Of a stretch of 64,000 nucleotides of DNA, positions 47,906 to 55,916 are shown in pieces. The position numbers and the translations under genes are program-made. Every line of letters starts with the position of its first letter. Position 1 is the stretch's first letter. The notes beneath the pieces are model-generated. The model saw nothing but the letters and a program-made list of their open reading frames with translations. It did not search any database and was not told the DNA's origin. The DNA is taken from positions 168,342 to 232,341 of the forward strand of contig NVWM01000027.1 in the NCBI GenBank assembly GCA_002733665.1, in the 5' to 3' direction. The DNA comes from Lutibacter sp. GTDB lineage: Bacteria > Bacteroidota > Bacteroidia > Flavobacteriales > Flavobacteriaceae.

Positions 47906-49313
47906 TGCTTTTAAGGACCAACATAATGGTGGCTTTGATGTAGTGATTGGAAATCCGCCTTATGTTTTTGCAAGAGATAATATTTCAAAAGAATTAAAAG
48001 ATTATTATGTTAAAAACTATGTTTCGGCTGAATATCAAGTAAATACTTATTTACTATTTATTGAACAAACCATAAAAATTATTAGAGATACTGCCAACTT
48101 CGGCCTTATTATCCCGAATGCGTGGTTAATGGTTGGTTCAGCAACTGGATTAAGAAATTATATTTTACAGAATTGTTCAATAAGTGAAATTATCAATTTA
48201 GCAGGTTATTCTTTTGAGGGAGTTAATGTTGAAACAATAATTATACTTGCTAAAAAAACAAAACAGAAGCAAAAAAATAATTCCATTAAAGTATTATTAA
48301 GTGATGATAAAGAGTTTAGATATTCTCACGATAGAAAACAACTTGATTTTGAAAATAATGAGGGATTTGAATTTAAAGTTTTCTCTGATGAAACAAGTGT
48401 AGAGTTAACCAAAAAACTCAAAGAAGGGTCTAAAAATTTAAACGATTTAGTTTTAATTAAAGCAGGTCTACAGGCTTATGAGAAAAATAAAGGAGAACCT
48501 AAACAAACTGTTGAAGATGTAAAAAACAGACCTTTTGATTACACTTACAAGTTTGACAAAAACACACATAAATATTTAGAGGGTAAAGATGTTGGCAGAT
48601 ACTTTACTAACTGGTCTGGTCAATATTTACAATATGGAAAACAACTTGCTGCTCCAAGAACCTTTAACCTGTTTAACGGTGAAAAAATAATTATTCTAGA
48701 AATTACTGGAAAGTTTCCAAATAGCATCATTTCAACCTATTCAGAAGATTTATACCTGTACAACAGGAGTAATATTGCAATTGTAAAAAGAGAAGAATTT
48801 AATATCTCATTAAAATATGTAGTTGCAATTCTTAACAGTCAGTTAATGGCTTATTATTTTGTAAAGAACACCGCAAAATCGGTACGTAAAATGTTTCCGA
48901 AAATTATTTTAAATGATTTAAGAAAGTTTCCATTTAAAGAAGTTTCAGAAATTGAACAACAGCCTTTTATAGAAAAAGTAGATATTATGCTCTCACTTAA
49001 TAAAAATTCACAAGAAACCTCCCAAAAATTCCAACGCACAATCCAACGGAAATTTGAATTAGAAAAGTTACCAAGAAAACTACAAGATTGGTATTTGCTA
49101 ACGTATGGAGAGTTTGTAAAAGAGTTGGCGAAAAAGAAAGTAAAACTATCGCTTTCTCAAGAAGCAGAATGGGAAGATTATTTTATAACAGAACAACAAA
49201 AAGCAGTTGCATTAAAAACTCAAATAGACCAAACAGACAAAGAAATAGACCAAATGGTATATGAATTATATGGCTTGACAGAAGATGAAATAAAAATTGT
49301 GGAAGCATCATAA

Positions 49314-49337
49314 TACAAGGGACTTAAGTCCCTTGTA
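49314..49337. repeat. REP-like palindrome, copy c
   Basis: A perfect 24-bp palindrome centred on CTTAAG with TACAAGGG arms, placed immediately after the stop codon of the type IIG gene. Confidence 0.9.
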
Positions 49338-49396
49338 AAACAATCTTCAAAACAAAAAAGTTACAAGGCAAAATTTCATGTTGTAATAAAGGACAA

Positions 49397-49420
49397 TACA
49401 AGGGACTTAAGTCCCTTGCA
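49397..49420. repeat. REP-like palindrome, copy d, overlapping the end of aat
   Basis: Palindrome TACAAGGGACTTAAGTCCC plus TTGCA. It overlaps the last codons of aat: the minus-strand reading CAA GGG ACT TAA gives the terminal residues QGT and the stop codon, so the aat stop is supplied by the repeat. Confidence 0.88.
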
Positions 49421-50075
49421 GAACAAACCTCAAAAACTCATTTCTCGAAATCTCTTCTGCGCCTAAACTTGCTAAGTGGTCATTATAAACTTGGCAATCT
49501 ATCAATTTATAATTGTGATGCTGTACTAAATGCACAAACGCAACTTTAGATGCGTTACTTACATCACTAAACATACTTTCTCCGCAAAAAATATCGTTTA
49601 TTTCAAGACCATACAAGCCGCCAACTAACTTATATTTTTGTTCACTTCGACTTCGCTCTGCGTCCAAAACCCAAACCTCAACAGATTTTGCAATTCCTAG
49701 TTTATGAAGTTTAATATAAGCATCTTTCATCTCGTCTGTAATCCAAGTTCCCGTTTCTCCTTGTGCAGTTCTATTTACGGTTTTACAGTTAGAAATCACC
49801 TCTTTAAAGGCTTGATTAACTGTGATTTGAAACTTTCCTTTCTTCAAAATTTGGCGCATACTTTTCGATACCTTTAACTTATCAGGAAACAATACCATTC
49901 TTGGATCTGGACTGTACCAAACAATTGGTTCGTCATCAGAATACCAAGGAAAAATGCCGCTTTTGTATGCCAACAATAATCTTTCTGGAGATAAATCTCC
50001 ACCAACAGCAACCATTCCGTATTGATTGGCTGTTTCTACTGAAGGAAATTCTATTTTGTTGGTAAGTATCTGCAT
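49407..50075 (-). CDS. aat: Leucyl/phenylalanyl-tRNA--protein transferase
   Basis: N-end rule enzyme that adds Leu or Phe to proteins with N-terminal Arg or Lys, marking them for ClpS-ClpAP. The 222 residues contain [25 protein letters not shown]-like sequence near 20-44 ([20 protein letters not shown]), [12 protein letters not shown] near 53, [19 protein letters not shown] near 128, and [19 protein letters not shown] near 162. The last three residues come from a palindromic repeat. Confidence 0.93.
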   Translation of the reverse strand: [222 protein letters not shown]

Positions 50076-50117
50076 TTTACAAAAATAAGAAGTTTATTCT
50101 ATACATTACACACTTAG

Positions 50118-50187
50118 TGTCATTCCTGCGAAGGCAGGAATCTATATAACTTACAATGAATGGATTCCTGCCTTCGCAGGAATGACA
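50118..50187. repeat. Inverted repeat of the CATTCCTGCGAAGGCAGG family
   Basis: Perfect 25-bp arms starting TGTCATTCCTGCGAAGG and its complement CCTTCGCAGGAATGACA enclose a 20-bp AT-rich centre. Each arm can also fold on itself. Another copy is at 52988-53108. It is non-coding and probably a mobile or REP-type element. Confidence 0.85.
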
Positions 50188-50231
50188 TCTAGAACATAAT
50201 GTCATTGTGAATGAAATGAAGAATCTGAGAT

Positions 50232-50333
50232 TTTTCGACTGCGCTCAAAATGACAAAAAAGTTCACAAAAAAACCGAAGTTAAAACTTCGGTTTTTAATT
50301 ATTTTTAGTTCTCGACTGCGCTCGAACTGACAA
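50232..50333. repeat. Split inverted repeat of the CGACTGCGCTCGA family
   Basis: TTTTTCGACTGCGCTCAAAATGACA at one end and GTTCTCGACTGCGCTCGAACTGACA-type sequence at the other lie in the same orientation on both sides of the terminator at 50269-50296. Related copies at 44867 and 51674. Confidence 0.55.
50269..50296 (-). terminator. Bidirectional terminator between aat and the DUF3127 gene
   Basis: AAAAACCGAAGT and ACTTCGGTTTTT are perfect 12-bp arms with a 4-base loop; T tracts exist on both strands. It probably ends transcription of the DUF3127 gene before aat. Confidence 0.85.
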
Positions 50334-50358
50334 TTATATTTGTCGCATTGCGACCGAC

Positions 50359-50727
50359 TTAGAAAGGCAAATCGTCTGGTTCGCTTTCAGATAAATCTGT
50401 TGCTTTTAACTCTTCTAAAGGAGGTAATTCAGTACTTTGAGGTGCAGCAGTTTGTAAGTTTTCAATTCTCCAACCTTGAATAGAGTTGAAATATTTTGCA
50501 ACTCCTTCTGGATTAATCCATTCGCGACCTCTTAAATTGATTGCTACTTTTACATCTTGTCCAACTTGATAACTGTTTAACAAATCACATTTGTCTTGTA
50601 CAAATTCTATCATCAACATCTGAGGATATTGCTCGTTTGTAGTTACTACCAATTCTCTTTTTCTAAAACCACTTGCTCCAAATGTTTGTTCTTCGCCAAT
50701 CAATTTAACTTTTCCTGTTACTTCCAT
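50359..50727 (-). CDS. DUF3127 protein, OB-fold-like with SSB-like acidic tail
   Basis: A 122-residue Bacteroidota-type protein. The N-terminal 95 residues (EVTGKVKLIGEEQTFGASGFRKRELVVTTNEQYPQMLMIEF...VKVAINLRGREWIN) look like an OB-fold. It then has a low-complexity linker and ends SESEPDDLPF, which closely resembles the DDDIPF tail by which SSB proteins recruit partners. This suggests single-stranded DNA binding, but the true SSB has a different core; function is inferred. It is followed by a strong terminator. Confidence 0.8.
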   Translation of the reverse strand: MEVTGKVKLIGEEQTFGASGFRKRELVVTTNEQYPQMLMIEFVQDKCDLLNSYQVGQDVKVAINLRGREWINPEGVAKYFNSIQGWRIENLQTAAPQSTELPPLEELKATDLSESEPDDLPF

Positions 50728-50739
50728 TTTTACGTTTAA

Positions 50740-51600
50740 TTATTTGATTAAAAGCACTTTCCAAGCACTTTCTATTTCTTTTTTCTTTAAAAATTCTTGT
50801 GCAAATGTATGCTTTTCTTTGGATTTTATTCCCACAAACTGCGGATGTTCTTCTGCAAACTTATCAACATTTTGTTGATTTGGGATTGCTTCTATATTGC
50901 CTAACATCCCAAGATCGTTTCCAGTAAGAATAGCACTATTTTTTATTTCTGATGGAATCAAATCCACACCAATTCCTAAGGTTGACAATGGTTTTGGCAC
51001 TTCAAACAATCCGTTATTGGCTCTCGAATACCAACTTCCGCCCATTCTAGAAACCAAGTCTATTTTATGTTGGTCTATTACGCCATTTTCATCTAATATT
51101 TCTTCTTTTATATGCAATTTTACTACTTCGCAAATTATCAAGTTTCCTGCGCCTCCTTCAGTTCCTAGTTCTACAATCTCGTTTACCTTGCATTCCATTT
51201 GCACAGGAGATTCAGCTACTCTAAAAGGCTTTACAACATCCGATTTTAACATCGTTAATCCTGCTTTTTCAAATTCGTTTACACCTTCTCCATATTCGGT
51301 ACTCGATAGTGACATTTGCTGTACCAAATCATAATTCACAATATTTATTACAACTTCTTTGGTTGCTTTTGCATTTATCAATGTGTGCTTAATCGTGTTA
51401 TCTCGAACTCTACGTGCTGGAGAAAATATCAAAATTGGAGGATTGGCACTAAACACATTAAAAAAACTAAATGGTGATAAATTCGGATTGCCATTTTCAT
51501 CAATAGTGCTTGCAAATGCTATTGGTCTTGGTGCAATTGAACTTAATAAATAGCCATGTAATTTTGAAGTTGGTATGTCTTTTGGATTGATTGAAATCAT
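50740..51600 (-). CDS. Flavin reductase family protein
   Basis: FMN-binding split-barrel protein (DIM6/NTAB family) of 286 residues. Seen: SSIAPRPIAFASTIDENGNPNLSPFSFFNVFSANPPILIFSP (about 25-66), VVNIVNYDLVQQMSLSS, and ESPVQMECKVNEIVELG. It probably binds FMN and may reduce it or serve a flavin monooxygenase. Nothing in the context names a partner. It lies 12 bases upstream of the DUF3127 gene on the same strand. Confidence 0.85.
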   Translation of the reverse strand: MISINPKDIPTSKLHGYLLSSIAPRPIAFASTIDENGNPNLSPFSFFNVFSANPPILIFSPARRVRDNTIKHTLINAKATKEVVINIVNYDLVQQMSLSSTEYGEGVNEFEKAGLTMLKSDVVKPFRVAESPVQMECKVNEIVELGTEGGAGNLIICEVVKLHIKEEILDENGVIDQHKIDLVSRMGGSWYSRANNGLFEVPKPLSTLGIGVDLIPSEIKNSAILTGNDLGMLGNIEAIPNQQNVDKFAEEHPQFVGIKSKEKHTFAQEFLKKKEIESAWKVLLIK

Positions 51601-51673
51601 ACATCAAAAATAAAGAATCTAACCGAAAGATAATATCAAAATGGAAATTTAGTTATTAAAGATAGAAAATAGT

Positions 51674-51738
51674 TGTCCGTTCGAGCGCAGTCGAGAACTA
51701 TTCACTTTAAAAAGGTCTCGACTCCGCTCGACCAGACA
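51674..51738. repeat. Inverted repeat of the CGACTGCGCTCGA family
   Basis: TGTCCGTTCGAGCGCAGTCGAG on the left is answered by TCTCGACTCCGCTCGACCAGACA-type sequence on the right, around about 18 bp of AT-rich DNA. It separates the flavin reductase and histidine kinase genes. Confidence 0.75.
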
Positions 51739-51786
51739 TAACGATAAAAAGGAGTTTAACTCAAAATTTATTTTATATTTGTGTTG

Positions 51787-52977
51787 ATGTCAGTATTTAA
51801 AAATTCTCAAACTACACGTTGGATAGCAATCATTGCATCCTTTATTATTGTCACTCTTATTCTTTGGAACACATATTCGTTTTTTCAAAAATTTAAGAGT
51901 GAAGAACGTTTAAAAATGGAAATCCTTGGAAAAGCACACAAGCGTTTTGCAAATTCAGATTTAGAAGCAGATGTTAGTTTTGAAGACTATATCATCCAAA
52001 GTAACAATTCAATTCCAATGATTATTACTGATAAGGACGGTAATATTACTTTTTGGAATAATATTGCTGTTAATGACTCAATTGCTCAATATAAATCTTT
52101 GAGTGTAGATGATAGACAATTTTTGACTAAGCAATTAAAAATAATGAAAAGTCAAAACTCGCCAATCGATGTGAGTTATAGTATTGAAAATATAAATATT
52201 CAGCAATTTATTAACTATCGTGATTCTGATTTGTTAACCAAATTAAAATACTATCCAATTTCTTTTTTATTGATTTTATTACTGTTTACAAGTGTTATTT
52301 ATCTGTTTTTTAAATCAAATAAAATTGCGGAGCAAAATCGTTTATGGACAGGTATGGCAAAGGAAACTGCACACCAAATTGGCACTCCTTTATCGTCTTT
52401 ACTTGGTTGGATTGAATTACTTCGCGCTGATAATGTAGATGAAAGTATGGTAAGCGAAATTGAAAAAGATGTAACACGTTTAAATGTAATTGCAGATAGG
52501 TTTTCAAAAATTGGTTCTATTCCTGAGTTAAAAAAACACAATGTTGTCAAAGAAACTCAAGACGCATTTAAGTATTTTGAATCTCGTAGTTCTAAACAAG
52601 TCGTTTTCTCTTTTGAAAGTCAAAAAGAAGAAATGTACTCACAGTTAAATCTTCAACTTTTTGGTTGGGTAATTGAGAACTTGGTAAAAAATGCTATAGA
52701 TGCTATGAAAGGTAAAGGTGAAATTACAATTAGCATCAACGAAACTATGAAGAATATTAATATTTTAATTTCTGATACAGGAAAAGGAATTCCGAAAGGT
52801 ATAAGACAGCAAATATTTGCTCCAGGATTTACAACCAAACAAAGAGGTTGGGGACTTGGTCTATCTCTCTCCAAAAGAATTATTGAAGATTATCATAAAG
52901 GTAAAATCTTTGTGAAAAAATCTGAACTAGAAAAAGGGACTACGTTTTGTGTGAGCTTGAGGAAGGCAGATTATTAA
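51787..52977 (+). CDS. Sensor histidine kinase
   Basis: Membrane-bound kinase of 396 residues from the ATG at 51787 (GTG at 51781 also in frame). It has two membrane helices (about 12-32 and 157-176) around an extracytoplasmic sensor region, a HisKA box with the phospho-accepting His in KETAHQIGTPLSSLLGWIELL near 196, and a HATPase domain with NLVKNAIDAM, DTGKGIP and GWGLGLSLSKRI. No response regulator is beside it, so it is an orphan here. The stimulus is unknown. Confidence 0.92.
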   Translation: MSVFKNSQTTRWIAIIASFIIVTLILWNTYSFFQKFKSEERLKMEILGKAHKRFANSDLEADVSFEDYIIQSNNSIPMIITDKDGNITFWNNIAVNDSIAQYKSLSVDDRQFLTKQLKIMKSQNSPIDVSYSIENINIQQFINYRDSDLLTKLKYYPISFLLILLLFTSVIYLFFKSNKIAEQNRLWTGMAKETAHQIGTPLSSLLGWIELLRADNVDESMVSEIEKDVTRLNVIADRFSKIGSIPELKKHNVVKETQDAFKYFESRSSKQVVFSFESQKEEMYSQLNLQLFGWVIENLVKNAIDAMKGKGEITISINETMKNINILISDTGKGIPKGIRQQIFAPGFTTKQRGWGLGLSLSKRIIEDYHKGKIFVKKSELEKGTTFCVSLRKADY

Positions 52978-52987
52978 AAAATTATTT

Positions 52988-53108
52988 TGTCATTCCTGCG
53001 AAACCGAAAGGTTCATGAATTCATTATTATAAAAATTTGAAACAATGAATAAGGCAGGAATCTAAACATAAGTCTTACAAATGGATTCCTGCCTTCGCAG
53101 GAATGACA
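52988..53108. repeat. CATTCCTGCGAAGGCAGG-family repeat with a 50-bp insertion
   Basis: Ends match the copy at 50118-50187, but the left arm is interrupted: after TGTCATTCCTGCG (52988-53000) there are about 50 extra bases (53001-53050) before AAGGCAGGAATC resumes. The insert carries its own short inverted ends (ATTCATT near 53018 and AATGAAT at 53044-53050). The right arm is intact. Confidence 0.75.
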
Positions 53109-53113
53109 ATAGA

Positions 53114-53503
53114 TTACATATTCTCACCAATTGACTTTGCAATCTGCTCAAACTCATCTTTAGACAAAGACACTTTTTCTTGAAATTGTATATCAGCCAT
53201 CGTATTCAAAGGAACTAAATGTACATGTACATGTGGAACTTCCAGTCCAATTACAGACATTCCAATACGTTTACACGAAATTGTTTTCTCCAATGCAATT
53301 GCTACTTTTCGAGAAAATTGCATCAAACCGTCATACGTTTGTTCGTCCAAATCAAAAAGTTTGTTTACCTCTTTTTTTGGCACAACCAATGTATGTCCTT
53401 TCGCATTCGGATTGACATCTAGAAACGCAATAAAATCATCATTTTCTGCTACTTTATAGCAAGGTATTTCTCCATTGATTATTTTGGTGAATATAGAAGC
53501 CAT
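53114..53503 (-). CDS. HIT family nucleotide-binding protein
   Basis: Histidine-triad hydrolase of 129 residues. The N-terminal IFTKIINGEIPCYKVAEND and the catalytic triad HVHVHLVPL near 95 (H-x-H-x-H) place it with HinT-like enzymes that hydrolyse AMP conjugates. It begins one base after greA, so it shares that operon. Confidence 0.92.
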   Translation of the reverse strand: MASIFTKIINGEIPCYKVAENDDFIAFLDVNPNAKGHTLVVPKKEVNKLFDLDEQTYDGLMQFSRKVAIALEKTISCKRIGMSVIGLEVPHVHVHLVPLNTMADIQFQEKVSLSKDEFEQIAKSIGENM

Positions 53504-53504
53504 T

Positions 53505-53978
53505 TTATCTAGTTATTTCTATTATTTCGAAATTCATAATACCATTTGGCACTTGAATTTCAGCGATATCGCCAACTTCTTTTCCTAACAATCCTTTACC
53601 TATTGGAGAGTTTACTGATAACTTCCCTAATTTTATATTTGACTCAGAGTCAGCAACCAATGTGTATGCAAACTCCATATTGTTGGCTGTATTTTTAATT
53701 TTAACTTTCGATAACACCAATACTTTTGACGTATCTAATTGAGAATCGTCTAATATACGCGCATTAGAAAATACATTTTTTAATTTAGCTATTTTAAATT
53801 CTAAATGTGACTGCTCTTCTTTCGCTGCATGGTATTCAGCATTCTCACTTAAATCTCCTTTATCACGAGCATCACTAATCTCTTGAGTAACTCTTGGTCG
53901 CTCTACATGTTCAAGATGTTCTAATTCATCTTTTAATTTTTGAAATCCTTCTGGTGTGTAATATGAAATATCACTCAT
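53505..53978 (-). CDS. greA: Transcription elongation factor GreA
   Basis: Rescues backtracked RNA polymerase by promoting transcript cleavage. The 157 residues have the N-terminal coiled coil with acidic tip (YYTPEGFQKLKDELEHLE...DARDKGDLSENAEYHAAKEEQ) and the C-terminal FKBP-like domain (SPIGKGLLGKEVGDIAEIQVPNG). DARDKGDLSENAEY is the typical tip segment. A minus-strand TACATTTG at 54040-54047 is a likely -7 box. Confidence 0.95.
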   Translation of the reverse strand: MSDISYYTPEGFQKLKDELEHLEHVERPRVTQEISDARDKGDLSENAEYHAAKEEQSHLEFKIAKLKNVFSNARILDDSQLDTSKVLVLSKVKIKNTANNMEFAYTLVADSESNIKLGKLSVNSPIGKGLLGKEVGDIAEIQVPNGIMNFEIIEITR

Positions 53979-54039
53979 AACGCTGCATTTTATTAAACAA
54001 AAAATCTCAAAACTGACAAGACAGAATGAGATCGTTTAA

Positions 54040-54047
54040 CAAATGTA
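54040..54047 (-). promoter_or_regulatory. Possible promoter -7 box of greA-HIT
   Basis: Minus-strand TACATTTG fits TAnnTTTG and would give a leader of about 55 bases; no matching -33 TTG was found. Confidence 0.4.
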
Positions 54048-54099
54048 CAAAATATTTGTAAATTGTGCTCGTTTAAAATAAACATCTTAACAAAACACG

Positions 54100-54211
54100 A
54101 TGAACCGAGCGTGCTAAAATCTTTATCTCTGAAGAGAATAATTAATAGCGAACAGAAAGCCTGTACTGAGCGAAGTCGAAGTATGACAATTTAAACCATA
54201 GATATAAACAC
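54100..54211 (+). promoter_or_regulatory. Conserved leader element, copy C (before Rieske-like lipoprotein)
   Basis: Starts ATGAACCGAGCGTGCTAAAA and ends GATATAAACAC right before the ATG at 54212. The first 50 positions align with copies A and B without gaps; a 23-nt insertion of the CGAAGTCGAAG repeat type near 54165-54187 explains the greater length (112 = 89 + 23). The opening frame reads M-N-R-A-C-stop, with GCG and TGC where copy A has GCA and TGT. Confidence 0.65.
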
Positions 54212-54619
54212 ATGAAAAAACTCCTTTTTATATGCTCCTTTTTATTAATTTTTAGTTGCGAAAATGATGGCACAACACAATTTTGTGACATTATAAACAA
54301 TCAAACAATTAATCTCGTAAACCCTGAATTTATCAATTTACAAGTTCCTGCAGGTTGGGCCTACGCAAATGGTGGAACCAAAGGAATTGTTATCTATCGT
54401 CTTGGTAATTCTTATCGAGCATTTAGTCGTGAATGTCCACATCTAACTTGTGCAAATAAAATGATTATGACAAACGACATTAAACTTGTTTGCCCTTGTG
54501 ATGATGCTGAATTTAGTATTTTAGACGGCTCTCCTCTAACTGCAGGAGTTTCAAATTCGGTTTGTGAATTTAAAGTTAGCCAAGTAAGTAGTTCTGTTTT
54601 AAATGTTACTAATTTTTAA
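54212..54619 (+). CDS. Rieske-like lipoprotein lacking one cluster ligand
   Basis: A 135-residue exported lipoprotein: signal KKLLFICSFLLIFSC with the lipobox cysteine at residue 16. The mature part has a Rieske-like layout with C-P-H-L-T-C near 72 and V-C-P-C-D-D-A-E-F near 92. The Rieske 2Fe-2S site needs C-x-H and C-x-x-H; here the second histidine (usual CPCH) is Asp. The cluster is thus probably lost or changed. Similar degenerate forms occur in other flavobacteria as far as I recall. It follows leader copy C directly. Confidence 0.75.
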   Translation: MKKLLFICSFLLIFSCENDGTTQFCDIINNQTINLVNPEFINLQVPAGWAYANGGTKGIVIYRLGNSYRAFSRECPHLTCANKMIMTNDIKLVCPCDDAEFSILDGSPLTAGVSNSVCEFKVSQVSSSVLNVTNF

Positions 54620-54621
54620 AT

Positions 54622-54725
54622 TGTCATTGCGAATTGGTGGTAACTGAGCGGAGTCGAAGTTCCATAAATGTGGCAATCTTTTCTTTTATAGAGATTACTT
54701 CGTCATTTCATTCCTCGTAATGACG
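54622..54725. repeat. Dispersed inverted repeat with GTCATTGCGA ends
   Basis: Starts TGTCATTGCGAATTGG and ends CCTCGTAATGACG, with the common fragment ACTGAGCGGAGTCGAAGTTC inside and AGATTACTTCGTCATT-type sequence near the right end. Non-coding, between the Rieske-like gene and purK. Confidence 0.65.
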
Positions 54726-54769
54726 GTTTGTTTTGTATTTCTTCTTATTTTTGTACGAAATATTTTTAA

Positions 54770-55909
54770 GTGAAAAATTATTTTTCTTCTGATTTTAAAT
54801 TAGGTGTTCTTGGAGGCGGTCAATTAGGCAAAATGTTGTTGTCCGAAACCCAAAAATACGATATTTACACTGTAATTTTAGATAGTTCTAAGAATGCTCC
54901 TTGCGCGCAAATTTGTAATGAATTCCATTTAGGAGATCTCATGAATTACGAGGATGTTTACAATTTTGGAAAACGAGTTGATGTGCTTACTATCGAGATA
55001 GAACATGTAAATGTTGAGGCATTAGAAGCATTAGAAAAAGAAGGCTTAAAAGTATATCCTTCTTCAAAAACACTGCGAATTATCCAAAATAAAGGAGTTC
55101 AAAAACAGTTTTTTATTGATAATAATATTCCTACAGCAAATTTCAAACGTTTTGATAGCACATCAGAAATTAAAGAGACAACATTTCCTTTTGTTTGGAA
55201 GTCTACACAATTTGGTTATGATGGCAATGGTGTAAAAATGATTAAATCTTCAAAAGATTTAGAAAGTTTACCAAATATTGAATGTATCACTGAGGAATTG
55301 ATTCCGTTTAAAAACGAATTGGCTGTTATTGTTGCTCGAAATAGTGATGGAGAAGTAAAAACGTATCCTGTTGTAGAAATGGAATTTCATCCAGAAGCAA
55401 ATCAAGTAGAATATGTGATTTGTCCTGCAAGAATTGATGAAAAAATTGTACAAAAAGCTCAACAGGTAGCCTTACAAGTAGCAAATTCTTTTAAACATAT
55501 TGGTTTATTGGCTGTAGAATTATTTCAAACACAAAACGATGAAATTATCGTCAACGAAGTTGCTCCAAGAACCCATAATAGTGGACATCATACGATTGAA
55601 ACCTCATACACAAGTCAGTTTGAACAACATCTTCGCGCTGTTTTAAATCTCCCTTTAGGAAACACAGAAAATAAAGTTGCAGGAATTATGGTAAATTTGG
55701 TAGGTGAAGAAGGGTATAGTGGAGATGTGGTATATGAAAATATTGAAGAAATTATGCAGATTGATGGTGTTACGCCACATATTTATGGGAAAAGACAAAC
55801 AAGGCCTTTTCGTAAAATGGGACATGTAACCATTGTAAACACAGATTTAAACGAAGCTCGGAAAACTGCGGAAATAGTAAAGAAAACAATTAGAGTGATA
55901 ACTAAATAA
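54770..55909 (+). CDS. purK: 5-(carboxyamino)imidazole ribonucleotide synthase
   Basis: ATP-grasp enzyme that carboxylates AIR with bicarbonate in purine synthesis. The 379-residue protein has GVLGGGQLGKML near 13, the ATP-binding segment FPFVWKSTQFGYDGNGVKMI, ELIPFKNELAVIVARN, and VNEVAPRTHNSGHHTIE near 262. It starts at GTG (54770); no ATG is nearby in frame. purE follows seven bases later. Confidence 0.95.
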   Translation: MKNYFSSDFKLGVLGGGQLGKMLLSETQKYDIYTVILDSSKNAPCAQICNEFHLGDLMNYEDVYNFGKRVDVLTIEIEHVNVEALEALEKEGLKVYPSSKTLRIIQNKGVQKQFFIDNNIPTANFKRFDSTSEIKETTFPFVWKSTQFGYDGNGVKMIKSSKDLESLPNIECITEELIPFKNELAVIVARNSDGEVKTYPVVEMEFHPEANQVEYVICPARIDEKIVQKAQQVALQVANSFKHIGLLAVELFQTQNDEIIVNEVAPRTHNSGHHTIETSYTSQFEQHLRAVLNLPLGNTENKVAGIMVNLVGEEGYSGDVVYENIEEIMQIDGVTPHIYGKRQTRPFRKMGHVTIVNTDLNEARKTAEIVKKTIRVITK

Positions 55910-55916
55910 TATAATT

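Larger units (their letters stand above)
45654..49313 (+). pseudogene. Type IIG restriction-methylation protein (Eco57I type) with inserted HUH domain, frameshifted
   Basis: One gene in three frames. Part 1 (45654-45740) gives MALFQSSVLNKYLKLQEKEI then stops; part 2 (about 45738-47514) has no usable start and holds a PD-(D/E)XK-like site (KADGAILKEGIALGVIELKGT) and methylase motif I DPACGSGAF; part 3 (47436-49313, 625 codons) has an HUH transposase-like domain, motif IV IGNPPY and the target recognition region. Dropping one A from the run near 45731-45737 would rejoin parts 1 and 2; a second one-base change near 47425-47440 would rejoin 2 and 3. Decay, phase variation or sequencing error are all possible. 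Confidence 0.8.

Noticed and set aside
45193..49420. CRISPR array from repeated palindromes
   Set aside because: The four copies are 80 to 2500 bp apart with no regular spacers, and lie in or beside genes.
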